Below, piece after piece: positions 43,858 through 52,303 of a DNA stretch of 64,000 nt. The position numbers and the translations under genes were made by a program. How positions within the stretch are numbered: position 1 is the first letter of the stretch; the number at the start of each line of letters is the position of its first letter. Origin of the DNA: Edaphobacter lichenicola (GTDB lineage Bacteria > Acidobacteriota > Terriglobia > Terriglobales > Acidobacteriaceae); contig NZ_JACHDY010000005.1 in the NCBI RefSeq assembly GCF_014201315.1, forward strand, positions 186,001-250,000, read 5' to 3'. The notes under the pieces are model-generated. The model did not search any database. It worked only from the letters and a program-made list of their open reading frames with translations, and was not told the origin of the DNA.

Positions 43858-45384
43858 CTAGTGAGTGGGTGGTTCGAGCGAGGTGAAGGTAGAGGCGGGC
43901 AGATTCGCGCCGTTGAAGACGTTGGCCTGGGGGAAGTTGGGCCACGCATAGCGGACGTACTGCGGGTTGGGGATGGAGGGGTTGGAGACGGTGATGCTGT
44001 CGCCGCTCGGCTCGTGATTGATTTTGGCGTTGGCGCGGAGGAAGATGCGGTCAGCGCCGGCGACCTCGAAGCCCTCGGGTGCGCCGTTTTTGGTGTGGAG
44101 GCCGGCGGCGTTGTCGAACCAGACGTGCATCGCGCCCTTGTCGGGGTAGGCGAGGCGGAAGAGCGGGCCGGAGGCAGCGAGGTCTTCGTTGTAGACGAGG
44201 CGGCGGGCAAGCAGGGAGAGGCGCTCGCCGACGGCCTGCTTGTTGGCGGGGTGGACGTTGTGTTCGTTGCCGATGTCGATGGTGACGGCCATGCCCGTAT
44301 TGACCAGGGAGAGGGTCTTGCGCTGGGCGTCGCGGAGTTCGCCCCAGTCTTCCTTTGGCGTGCTGGCGAAGGCGGAGATCTGCACGTAGAGGAAGGGGAA
44401 GTTGCCCTGAGCCCAGTGCTGGCGCCAGTCCTCGATGAGGGTAGGGAAGACCTTGTCGTAGAGGCTGGCGCGGTTGAGGGCGGAGTTGGCCTCGCCCTGA
44501 TACCAGATGATGCCTTTGATGGGGAGCGGGGTGAAGGGGGCGACCATTGCGTTGTAGAGTGCGGCGGGGCGCCAGGAGTCGAATTTCGGGTGCCAGTCGC
44601 GGTTGGGCGTGGTGGGCTTGCCCTCGGCGCGGGCCTGTTTGTCCAGGGCGTCGAGACGGAGCTCGGTGGGTTCGCGATCTGCCTGTTCTGCGCGAGCGGC
44701 GAAGACGGGCATCAGCGAGGCGTTGGAACCGAGGGCGTCGAGGCTGGTCCAGGCTTCCGCGGGTGTGCCTCCCCAGGTGGAGTCGATCAGGCCGATGGGG
44801 ACGTGCTGCTTTTTGTCCTCAAGGGCCTTTTGCAGGTCGCGGGCGAAGAAGTAGGCGGTGGCGGAGAAGTTCTTCGCAGTGTCGGGCGTGCAGAGGGACC
44901 ACCCGGTAGGGGTCTTGATGTCTTCGAGCGGATAGTCGGCATTGTCTCTTTCGACGAGGAGGAGGCGGATTTCGGGATAGTTGGCGGCTGCGATCTCCTT
45001 GGCGGCGTCTTGGACCTGAGTGTCGGCGCCGAAGCCGGAGAGAGGCATCTCCATGTTGGACTGGCCGGAAGCGAACCAGAGATCGCCGAGCAGGATGTCG
45101 TCATAGGTGATGGTGTTGGTGCTTCGGACGGTGAGCGTGTACGGACCGCCGGCGGGCTGCGGGGGAAGATAGAGGCTCCAGCGGCCGGTGGCGTCGGCGG
45201 TCGCAGTGTTCGTGAGGTCGTGGAAGGTGGCGGTGATGGACTCGCCGGGATTAGCGCTGCCCCACAGGTGAATGGGCAGGTCGCGCTGCAGGACCATGTG
45301 GCTGGAGAAGAGTTTGGGGAGGGAGACTTCGGCTTGCGTGGTGAGGGTGGCGGCGAGGAGGCAGAGGGTGAGGCGAAGCTTCAT
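43858..45384 (-). CDS. Exported sialate O-acetylesterase (SASA family)
   Basis: I chose ATG 45384 rather than 45489. Residues 1-18 are a signal peptide. The SGNH-like catalytic Ser109 is in FASGQSNMEM, and the partner His is in EHNVHPANKQAVGER; IIWYQGEANS is a further conserved block. An N-terminal beta domain (residues ~20-95) precedes the esterase, as usual. The enzyme removes acetyl esters from sugars, either sialic acid or plant xylan and pectin side chains. It is convergent with the Yip1-like gene (10 bases between stops) and alone in its operon. Confidence 0.92.
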   Translation of the reverse strand: MKLRLTLCLLAATLTTQAEVSLPKLFSSHMVLQRDLPIHLWGSANPGESITATFHDLTNTATADATGRWSLYLPPQPAGGPYTLTVRSTNTITYDDILLGDLWFASGQSNMEMPLSGFGADTQVQDAAKEIAAANYPEIRLLLVERDNADYPLEDIKTPTGWSLCTPDTAKNFSATAYFFARDLQKALEDKKQHVPIGLIDSTWGGTPAEAWTSLDALGSNASLMPVFAARAEQADREPTELRLDALDKQARAEGKPTTPNRDWHPKFDSWRPAALYNAMVAPFTPLPIKGIIWYQGEANSALNRASLYDKVFPTLIEDWRQHWAQGNFPFLYVQISAFASTPKEDWGELRDAQRKTLSLVNTGMAVTIDIGNEHNVHPANKQAVGERLSLLARRLVYNEDLAASGPLFRLAYPDKGAMHVWFDNAAGLHTKNGAPEGFEVAGADRIFLRANAKINHEPSGDSITVSNPSIPNPQYVRYAWPNFPQANVFNGANLPASTFTSLEPPTH

Positions 45385-45493
45385 GAACGGGTCTCCGACT
45401 ACTTTTATACTGGCTGGACTTTGTGTTGACGAGGCCCGCAGCGGGAAGGTTTCGCTTGCCCCTTCGTTGCGAGATCGTGATCGCAGCAAAGGA

Positions 45494-45516
45494 AAGGCCC
45501 GACAGAAGCCGGGCCT
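45494..45516 (-). terminator. Terminator after fabF
   Basis: AAGGCCCG (45494-45501) pairs with CGGGCCTT (45509-45516). Read on the minus strand it is followed by TCCTTT, ~40 bases after the fabF stop. Confidence 0.65.
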
Positions 45517-45554
45517 TGGTTGATGCGATTGGTGTCTATCACGGTTGGTGCTGA

Positions 45555-46805
45555 TTACTTAGTCCAGCGCTTGAAGACGAGCGAGCCGTTGGTGCCGCCA
45601 AAGCCGAAGGAGTTCGAGAGCGCGTAGTCGATCTTCGCAGGCAGGGGCTTGTTAGGAACGTAGTTGAGGCGGCACTGCGGATCGAGCTCGACGATATTCA
45701 TCGTGGGGGGCGCGATCTGGTGCTGCATGGCCAGGATGGTGATGCCGGCTTCGAGGCCGCCGGCGCCGCCGAGCAGATGCCCGGTCATGGACTTGGTGGA
45801 GCTGACCATGAGCTTGCCGCCGGTGGCGCGTTCGCCGAAGACGTTCTCGATCGCCTTCGATTCGAGCGCGTCGCCGAGAGGCGTCGAGGTGGCATGCGCG
45901 TTGACGTAGTCGATCTGGTCCGGTGAGATCCCCGCAACCTTGAGGGCATGCTTCATGGAGCGATAGCAGCCTTCGCCGTCGGGGGCCATGCCGGTCATGT
46001 GGAAGGCATCGGCAGAGAGGCCGTAGCCGAGAACTTCCGCCAGGATATTTGCGCCGCGGGCCTTGGCGAACTCAAGCTCTTCGAGGATGAGAATGCCTGC
46101 GCCTTCTCCGACCACGAAGCCGTCGCGATCCTTGTCGAAGGGGCGGCTGGCGTGCTCGGGGTCGTCGTTGCGCGTGGAGAGCGCACGCATAGCGGCGAAC
46201 CCAGCCACACCCAGCGGCGTGATGGAGGCTTCGGTGCCGCCGGCGATCATAGCGTCGGCATCGCCGCGCTGGATGATGCGGAAGGCGTCGCCGATGGAGT
46301 GCGCCGAGGTGGTGCAGGCGGTCGCCGTCGCCTCATTCGGCCCGCGCGCGCCGTACTTGATCGAGACGTGGCCGGCGGCGAGGTTGATGATCGAGCCGGG
46401 GATGAAGAACGGCGAGACCTTGCGCGGGCCGCCGCTGAGCAGATTCTGATGTTCCCGCTCAATGACATCGAAGCCGCCGATGCCGGAGCCGATGTGGACG
46501 CCCACCTGATCGCGGTTCTCTTCGGTGATATTTAGTCCGGAGTGAGCCATCGCCTCGGCCGATGCGGCCAGGGCAAAGTGAATAAAGCGGCCCATCTTGC
46601 GGGACTCTTTCTTGTCGACGAAGAGGAGAGGATCGAAGTCCTTGACCTCCGCGGCGAATCGGACGGGATGGCCCGTGAGATCGAATGCCTTGATCTCCGC
46701 CATGCCACTGCGTCCGGCCATGAGCCCTTCCCAAACCTCAGGGGCGGTTTTGCCGACCCCGCAGATCAGGCCGAGGCCGGTGACAACTACGCGACGATGC
46801 TCCAT
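45555..46805 (-). CDS. fabF: 3-oxoacyl-[ACP] synthase II
   Basis: The 416-residue condensing enzyme carries active-site Cys164 (ATACTTSAHS), His304 (NAHATSTPLGD) and His343 (SMTGHLLGGAGG), plus EGAGILILEELEFAKARGA and FGFGGTN near the end. It elongates acyl-ACP by two carbons in type II fatty acid synthesis in the cytoplasm. It starts three bases after the acpP stop, so the two are translationally close. Closely related KAS from polyketide clusters differ; with acpP adjacent, the housekeeping role is most likely. Confidence 0.97.
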   Translation of the reverse strand: MEHRRVVVTGLGLICGVGKTAPEVWEGLMAGRSGMAEIKAFDLTGHPVRFAAEVKDFDPLLFVDKKESRKMGRFIHFALAASAEAMAHSGLNITEENRDQVGVHIGSGIGGFDVIEREHQNLLSGGPRKVSPFFIPGSIINLAAGHVSIKYGARGPNEATATACTTSAHSIGDAFRIIQRGDADAMIAGGTEASITPLGVAGFAAMRALSTRNDDPEHASRPFDKDRDGFVVGEGAGILILEELEFAKARGANILAEVLGYGLSADAFHMTGMAPDGEGCYRSMKHALKVAGISPDQIDYVNAHATSTPLGDALESKAIENVFGERATGGKLMVSSTKSMTGHLLGGAGGLEAGITILAMQHQIAPPTMNIVELDPQCRLNYVPNKPLPAKIDYALSNSFGFGGTNGSLVFKRWTK

Positions 46806-46808
46806 TGT

Positions 46809-47051
46809 TTACTTGGCCTTCTGGTTCTTTTCGATATAGTCGACGGCGTCTTTGACGGTCTTGATCTTCTCGGCATCCTCGTCGGGGATCTGGATGTCGA
46901 AGGCTTCTTCGAACTGCATGACGAGCTCGACGACGTCGAGGGAGTCTGCGCCGAGATCTTCCTGAAAGCTTGCGCCCGGGGTGACTTCTGCTTCATCCAC
47001 CTGAAGCTGCTCGACAATAATCTGCTTTACCTTCTCGTCTACTGCTGCCAT
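46809..47051 (-). CDS. acpP: Acyl carrier protein
   Basis: The 80-residue protein has the phosphopantetheine site Ser37 in [13 protein letters not shown], with helical acidic flanks ([20 protein letters not shown]). I chose ATG 47051 (CAGGAGAAC upstream), not the longer frame from 47126. It is followed directly by fabF. Carries growing acyl chains in fatty acid synthesis. Confidence 0.97.
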   Translation of the reverse strand: MAAVDEKVKQIIVEQLQVDEAEVTPGASFQEDLGADSLDVVELVMQFEEAFDIQIPDEDAEKIKTVKDAVDYIEKNQKAK

Positions 47052-47191
47052 TGCGTTCTCCTGTTTGCGTCTGGAATCTGAAGCCTGGATGTTTTGTCGC
47101 TGGTCGACCCGGCCAACCTCAAGCATACTGAGCGCCTCAGTGAGTGTAAAGCAACCGCAGGCAGCCGTGGGGAGTGGGCGACAGGATCTTT

Positions 47192-48688
47192 TCAGTCTTC
47201 CTCGCCCGATGCGGCAAGCAGCGGGGCGACGCCAGGCACGTCGTCGAAGCCAATCAGGTTGGATACGGGAGCGCCGTTGTCGACGGAGGAGACGTTTTTA
47301 AGGGCTCTGTTGATAGCCCGCGTACGCACGTTGAGCTTTTCAATCGTGTTCTGAACCGTCCCCACCTGATCTTCGACCTTCTGCATCAGCCCGCCATAGG
47401 TCTCGAACTCCTTTTTGGCGCTCGAGAGGACGCGCCAGACCTCGTCCCCCTTCTTCTGGATGGCGAGGGTGTGAAAGCCCATCTGGAAGCTGGTAAGGAT
47501 GGCCATAAAAGTCGACGGTCCGGCGATAGTGACGCGGTAGGTGGACTGTATCTCAGACTGGAGCCCCGGGCGGCGGACGACCTCCGCGTAGAGGTTCTCC
47601 GTCGGCAGGAACATGATGGCGTGGGGCATCGTGGTGGGAGGGTCGATGTACTTGTCGCAGATGCGTTTGCCCTCGGCGCGGATGCCACGCTCAAAGGCTC
47701 GTCCTGCCGCAGCGATCTCTTCGACGGTCCCGGTCTCGTAGGCGTGTTCCAGCCGCTCCCAGTCCTCTTTGGGAAACTTGGCGTCGATGGCGAGCAGAGT
47801 GTGGCTGTCGGCGCCTTCGCCAGAGGGAAACTTGAGGGCGTATTCGACGGACTCAAGCGTCCCCGGTTTGATGCGGGCGTTCTTGATGTACTGCTCAGGC
47901 GAGAACATCTGCTCAAGCTGCTGGCCAAGCTGAAACTCGCCGACGACGCCGCGTGATTTCACGTTGGAAAGAACTCGCTTGAGATCTCCCACACCGGTAG
48001 CAAGCTCCTTCATCTCGCCCAGGCCCTTCTGGACTTCGCCGAGGTGAGTGGTCACCTGGCCGAAGGATTCCGTAAGCCGGGTCTGCAGCGTGGCATGGAG
48101 CTTTTCGTCAACAGTGACGCGCATCTCCTCAAGCTTTGCGGTATTGGCGTCGTTGAGTTTGGAAAGGCGGTCTTCGACGGTGAAGCGTAGTTTTTCCTGC
48201 TGATCGTTGGCCTCGCCGGAGAGCTCGTTGAGCCGGCTGTGCAGGGCCTCCCGAGCCTCGATCTGATTGCGATTAACCTCAGCGATGAAGTAGGAGAGCC
48301 GCTGCGCGATCGCATCCAGATTCTGCTGAACCGCAGTGCGGAGCACTTCGTCGGAGGTCTTGTTGTCGCTGCGAAAGGCGTTGAGGCCGTTTTGCAACAG
48401 TCCGCTGAGCTCGGCGATGGTGGCCGTGATCTCGGTGCGCAGGCTGGTGAAGTCTGTCGCTGCGGCCTCGCGGGTGCGGCGGGCATCGTCGGCGGCGTCG
48501 CGGCGTATCTCAGCCAGGCCACTGCGCAGATGAGCATCGAGCGCCTCGTTTCGGGCATCGAGCCGGGTAAGCTGCTCGGGAATCTGGGCGAGGCGGACGT
48601 CCGTCGCGGGCGCAGGTTGCTTGCGAAGCAGAAGGAGGATGAGGCAGATCAGATTGGCGGCGGCGAGGGCAAGCAGGGCTGCGAGCAT
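47192..48688 (-). CDS. rmuC: DNA recombination protein RmuC-like
   Basis: I chose ATG 48688 (GAAGGAAATA upstream). Residues ~1-23 form a membrane helix ([19 protein letters not shown]), residues ~40-240 are a long coiled coil, and ~260-440 are the RmuC nuclease-like domain ([59 protein letters not shown]; motif regions). E. coli RmuC limits inversion at repeats. It lies upstream of acpP-fabF on the same strand but with ~140 bases between. Confidence 0.9.
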   Translation of the reverse strand: MLAALLALAAANLICLILLLLRKQPAPATDVRLAQIPEQLTRLDARNEALDAHLRSGLAEIRRDAADDARRTREAAATDFTSLRTEITATIAELSGLLQNGLNAFRSDNKTSDEVLRTAVQQNLDAIAQRLSYFIAEVNRNQIEAREALHSRLNELSGEANDQQEKLRFTVEDRLSKLNDANTAKLEEMRVTVDEKLHATLQTRLTESFGQVTTHLGEVQKGLGEMKELATGVGDLKRVLSNVKSRGVVGEFQLGQQLEQMFSPEQYIKNARIKPGTLESVEYALKFPSGEGADSHTLLAIDAKFPKEDWERLEHAYETGTVEEIAAAGRAFERGIRAEGKRICDKYIDPPTTMPHAIMFLPTENLYAEVVRRPGLQSEIQSTYRVTIAGPSTFMAILTSFQMGFHTLAIQKKGDEVWRVLSSAKKEFETYGGLMQKVEDQVGTVQNTIEKLNVRTRAINRALKNVSSVDNGAPVSNLIGFDDVPGVAPLLAASGEED

Positions 48689-48846
48689 ATTCGTATTTCC
48701 TTCTCCCCTGAGGATACCTCGGACGGAGAAGTAGGCTCTGGAAAATCGGGAGGGTAGCCGAGCTGGATAAATCCGCATCCAACCGGGCAGGCTGGAGATA
48801 CGGCCTTACCGCAACGCTAACTTTTTGTGGAAACAGGGGTGACGAG

Positions 48847-49095
48847 ATGGCAGAGGCTTCCAGGAACCAGGGATTCGACGAGATCCTGCCCAAGATCGGG
48901 CCGGATGCGACGGCGATGTTCGATAACTCAACCAGCAATCCGATCAAATACGCCAGCAGCGAGGCAACCAACGCCGCGACTGCTGCGGACGGTGACGATG
49001 AGGAGCTCGAAGAAGAAGACGACGCCGCCGCAGCCGAAGAGGAGGACGACGAAGAGGACGAAGAGGTAGACGTCGAAGACAAGGCGGGCGTGTGA
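48847..49095 (+). CDS. Very acidic miniprotein of unknown function
   Basis: The 82-residue product begins MAEASRNQGFDEILPKIGPD and ends in ~35 residues that are nearly all Asp, Glu and Ala (two-thirds acidic). The start half has a small hydrophobic patch. It lies 49 bases before a DUF2278 gene, so the pair may act together. Codon pattern and the following ribosome site support a real gene; the function is unknown. Confidence 0.7.
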   Translation: MAEASRNQGFDEILPKIGPDATAMFDNSTSNPIKYASSEATNAATAADGDDEELEEEDDAAAAEEEDDEEDEEVDVEDKAGV

Positions 49096-49144
49096 GATGG
49101 GTGGCTATGACGCATTTCGTTCATCGAAGAGGTGAGGAGTAAGG

Positions 49145-49831
49145 ATGCCGATTACAAACTACAGCGTGCTGGCGGGAAAGCCGACAGCGGGCAAAGTCGT
49201 CACGGGGGCGAGCACGCACTACCAGATCACGATGCAGGCTCCGTGCGGCCCGTTCACCGTTGCCGTCAATATTCAGTCCGTCGATGGCTCGGAGGTCTTG
49301 TACGACATCGTCGAAGACTTTGCGCCGCCGGATCTGGCCGGGTTGCAGGCGCTTCCGCTGGGGATGACAGCGCTCAAGAGTGAACCGGGCGGGCTGGCGC
49401 TGGACTTTGTGCGGAGTACGGTGAACGGCGCGCCGATGATTACGAAGGCGCAGATGACGCTGCTGCCGCAGGCAAGTGCCAAGGCCAAGGGCGCGAGCGC
49501 TGAGCAGGAGATGATCCAGCGGGCAAAGGTGAAGGCGCTGGAGAACGCCGTGGTCACGCTGCTAAATATGACGATCGCGGATAAAGACGGCGTGATCTAC
49601 GCATTCGGCAGTGCGTACGCCGACTCCGGGAAGGTGGATGGAATCCACGACATCCACATGAACCAGGGAAACCCTGTAGGTGGCAAGGGCGGCGGGTTCA
49701 GCCGGGATAATGGCGTGTGGCAGGATGGTGCGCTGTTTATCAACTTACCGTCAAAGGGTACGTGGACCGCGGTGTTTATCGCATTTCAGACGGAGAGCTG
49801 GAGTACGGATTCGACTGGCAATCCGGTTTAG
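49145..49831 (+). CDS. DUF2278 family protein (YukJ-like)
   Basis: GAGTAAGG-type AGGAG lies before the ATG. The family motifs are visible: MPITNYSVLAGKP, GASTHYQITMQ, FTVAVNIQSVDGSEVLYDIV (region), GLALDFVRST, VIYAFGSAY, and the hallmark GIHDIHMNQGNP with DNGVWQDGALFINLP. Length (228) is typical. The biochemical role is unknown; the HDIHMNQGN stretch may bind metal. It is followed at once by repeat copy C. Confidence 0.87.
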   Translation: MPITNYSVLAGKPTAGKVVTGASTHYQITMQAPCGPFTVAVNIQSVDGSEVLYDIVEDFAPPDLAGLQALPLGMTALKSEPGGLALDFVRSTVNGAPMITKAQMTLLPQASAKAKGASAEQEMIQRAKVKALENAVVTLLNMTIADKDGVIYAFGSAYADSGKVDGIHDIHMNQGNPVGGKGGGFSRDNGVWQDGALFINLPSKGTWTAVFIAFQTESWSTDSTGNPV

Positions 49832-49838
49832 AGGATCA

Positions 49839-50019
49839 TGTCCTGCCGGATGGGCCTCCTGCGCGGAGGGCGGTCACTTCGTGACTTGTATACCCCTTCG
49901 GTTGGCGCTCCCGTTGGTCGCGAGGGAAGATTGATTCCGACCAACGGGAGGACCAGGCGAAGCTCTACAAAGGCGTGCGAACGCCCGCCCCACGCGCAGT
50001 GGGCCCGTCCGGCAGGACA
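49839..50019 (-). repeat. Long inverted-end repeat element, copy C
   Basis: This is copy A in reverse orientation (181 bases), with end motifs at 49839-49855 and 50003-50019, the inner inverted pair CTCCCGTTGGTCG / CGACCAACGGGAG, and hairpin GTCACTTCGTGAC. It lacks the nested GGGTCCCC hairpin present in copy A. Confidence 0.85.
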
Positions 50020-50026
50020 CAGTCTC

Positions 50027-50293
50027 TCAAGAATCCTTCCCTGCATCCACCGGCCCCAGCCCCAACCCACGCCCCGCCTTCTTCTTCTTCGCCGGATAGA
50101 CCTTCGCCTCAACAGGCCCCGCCATCGTCTCCTTCACCAGCGCTTCAATCCCGCGCCAGTACTTCAGATCCGCCGGTCGAGCACTCGGCACCGTCTGCCG
50201 CATCCGGCAGTACCACAGCGACCACTCCAGCTCCTTCGAGCTCTTGTTCTTGATCGCAGCTTCAATCCGCGTCACTTCAGAGAATGGCGGCAT
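50027..50293 (-). CDS. Small basic-tailed protein of unknown function
   Basis: The 88-residue product has an amphipathic helix (IEAAIKNKSSKELEWSLWYC), a middle part RPADLKYWRGIEALVKETM and a Lys-rich end (YPAKKKKAGRG). The ribosome site is weak, but the sequence is protein-like and unlike the opposite frames. It lies between repeat copy C and a small exported-protein gene on the plus strand. Unknown family. Confidence 0.55.
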   Translation of the reverse strand: MPPFSEVTRIEAAIKNKSSKELEWSLWYCRMRQTVPSARPADLKYWRGIEALVKETMAGPVEAKVYPAKKKKAGRGLGLGPVDAGKDS

Positions 50294-50402
50294 ACCTGAT
50301 GCCCATCTTATAAGTCAGTATCCGAAATGCACACAGCAGCCTATGGTCTGGTTCAAAAGGTCTCCAGGGAACCAATTGTAAAGACCAGGTGTCTACCTAA
50401 AC

Positions 50403-50855
50403 ATGCCTTATCTGCGAGGGTTGGTTTGCATAGTGGCTCTGATCGGAGTCGCACAAGCTCAGAAAGCCAAGCATTTAACGACTATCCCCTCTGCGCCGAT
50501 CCGACGACCTCTTCTGCACATCTTTGCCGCGGGACCGCAGTCAGCAAAGTTCAATCAACAAATTCAACTACTCTCGACCATTACCGATCTCATAATTCAG
50601 TCGCACATTCTGATTGTCCCCATCACATATAGCTTTCTCACAATGGGCTGGCCAAGAGGCCTGTCGATCGCTAACGTCGACGAGGCAAAGGAAGAAACGG
50701 CCCGAACACGCTTCGGTTGGAAAGAGGGTAAACAGGAGCTTTTGATCGTGCTCACAGACACACGCGACCGGGTAAGACTGCGAAATTATGATCCTGTCAC
50801 GAGTCAGCACATTCATTCGTCACTTCTCTCACACGAAGCTGATGAAATACCCTGA
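50403..50855 (+). CDS. Small exported protein, possibly DUF4174-like
   Basis: The first ~19 residues are a signal peptide (YLRGLVCIVALIGVAQAQ). The body has a Rossmann- or thioredoxin-like rhythm (LLHIFAAGPQSAKFNQQ, ITDLIIQSHILIVPITY, QELLIVLTDTRDRVRLRNYD), which recalls DUF4174 proteins where a short dR motif follows a beta strand. It is shorter than that family at the C-terminus. Base composition is less G+C-rich than in neighbouring genes, so it may have been acquired. Convergent with the aminotransferase gene. Confidence 0.6.
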   Translation: MPYLRGLVCIVALIGVAQAQKAKHLTTIPSAPIRRPLLHIFAAGPQSAKFNQQIQLLSTITDLIIQSHILIVPITYSFLTMGWPRGLSIANVDEAKEETARTRFGWKEGKQELLIVLTDTRDRVRLRNYDPVTSQHIHSSLLSHEADEIP

Positions 50856-50880
50856 TTTCTTGAACCAAGTCGGCGGAATG

Positions 50881-52059
50881 TTAGCGCAGCTCCCGCAGCC
50901 TCCGGCAAGCCTCCGCCAGATCCCTGTCCTTCTTCGCAAAGCAGAACCGCAGCAGATCCTCACCCCTCCCCGGCCGAAAGAAAGCCGACCCCGCCACCGA
51001 AGCCACCCCCGTCTTCGCCAACAACGCCCGCGCCTTCTCCGCCGCCGTAGCCCCCGGCAGCCCAGCCGCAGAAGCCAGCACGTAGTACGCCCCATCCGGC
51101 ACATGCGGCGTCATGCGAGCCTCCCGCAGCGCCTCCACAATCATCGTGCGCTTTACCTCATGCTCCATCGCCAGCCCAGCATAAAAATCCTCCCCCAGCT
51201 GCTCCACACCATCTGCCACCCCCTGCTGCATCGGAGCAGGCGCACACACATACGTCAGATCATGAAAGTACCCAATCGACCCCAGCCACTTCGCATCGGC
51301 GATCAGATATCCCACCCTCCATCCCGTCACCGAAAACGTCTTCGAAAACCCCGACATCAGGATCGTCCGCTCCCGCATCCCCGGAATCGCCGCCGGACTC
51401 AGATGCGTCGCTCCTCCATAAACAAAGTGCTCATAGATCTCATCCGTAAACACAAACAGATCGAACTCCTCCGCGATCTTCGCCAGCCCCTCCAGCTCAA
51501 ATCGCGTAAACACCTTTCCCGCCGGATTCGACGGCGTATTGATCACCATGCCGCGCGTCTTCGGCGTAATCGCCGCTCGAACCGCGGCCAGATCTAACCC
51601 CCAGTCCGGCGCAGTCAGAGCCACAGCCACCGCCGCCACCCGCAGCGAGCTCAGCGTATTCACGTGATACCCATAGAACGGCTCAAACACCAGCACCTCA
51701 TCGCCCGGATTCAGCAACGCCATCGCCGCCGCCTGAAACGCGCCCGTCACGCCGCTGGTCACCAGCACCTCGCGCTCGGGGTCGACCACAATCCCCAGCG
51801 TCCGCTGCACCTTCCCTGCAATCGCTCGCCTCAGCCGCGCAATCCCATCCAGCCGCGTGTAGATATTCAGCCCATCGCGAATCGCGCGAATCGCCCCTTC
51901 GGCGACCACTTCCGGCACCTCGGTGTCGCACACTCCCTGCGCCAGATTCACTCCACCCATTGCATCGCACGCCACGCTCATCGCGCGAATCTCCGACTGC
52001 ACCAGCCGCGGCGCCAGCTCACTCAGCCCAAGCCTCGATGAAACCTCAACCTGTCCCAT
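50881..52059 (-). CDS. Class I/II aminotransferase (kynurenine/methionine type)
   Basis: I chose ATG 52059 (GGGGA ~8 bases upstream), not 52101. The PLP lysine is Lys240 in MSGFSKTFSVTGWRVGY; GVNLAQGVCDTEVPEVV, the substrate-binding EPFYGYHVN, NTPSNPAGKVF and FTDEIYEHFVYGG are typical of fold-type I, subgroup I-gamma enzymes such as kynurenine-oxoglutarate or methionine aminotransferases. The exact amino acid cannot be set. The DNA is C-rich on the plus strand, as the gene reads in reverse. Confidence 0.92.
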   Translation of the reverse strand: MGQVEVSSRLGLSELAPRLVQSEIRAMSVACDAMGGVNLAQGVCDTEVPEVVAEGAIRAIRDGLNIYTRLDGIARLRRAIAGKVQRTLGIVVDPEREVLVTSGVTGAFQAAAMALLNPGDEVLVFEPFYGYHVNTLSSLRVAAVAVALTAPDWGLDLAAVRAAITPKTRGMVINTPSNPAGKVFTRFELEGLAKIAEEFDLFVFTDEIYEHFVYGGATHLSPAAIPGMRERTILMSGFSKTFSVTGWRVGYLIADAKWLGSIGYFHDLTYVCAPAPMQQGVADGVEQLGEDFYAGLAMEHEVKRTMIVEALREARMTPHVPDGAYYVLASAAGLPGATAAEKARALLAKTGVASVAGSAFFRPGRGEDLLRFCFAKKDRDLAEACRRLRELR

Positions 52060-52149
52060 AACGCGATCCCCCAAAGCCAAGATGCCAAACCCAAGATGCA
52101 ATCATCTTAGCCCGACCGGGCAACGCAAATCCCAACCCGTCAAATCCCG

Positions 52150-52250
52150 ACCCGACCAACGGGAGGAACCACGCCGCGATCCTGCCAAGACAAGGTATAC
52201 GCGTCACGAAGTGACCGCCCTCCGCGCAGGAGGCCCGTCCGGCAGGACAA
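52150..52250 (+). repeat. Half-form repeat element, copy D
   Basis: It contains ACCAACGGGAG, GTATAC, hairpin GTCACGAAGTGAC, CCTCCGCGCAGGAGG and the end motif GCCCGTCCGGCAGGACA, with no second end. It lies between the aminotransferase and the M56 gene. Confidence 0.8.
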
Positions 52251-52303
52251 CAAAAAAGCCACTCGATCCCTCAAAGTGACTTCGTAGCACCGTTCAGCCC
52301 GTT

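Noticed and set aside
43861..45429. Long plus-strand frame of 522 codons opposite the sialate esterase gene
   Set aside because: Composition is Gly/Val/Glu-rich without family motifs; it is the antisense shadow of a well-supported gene in G+C-rich DNA.
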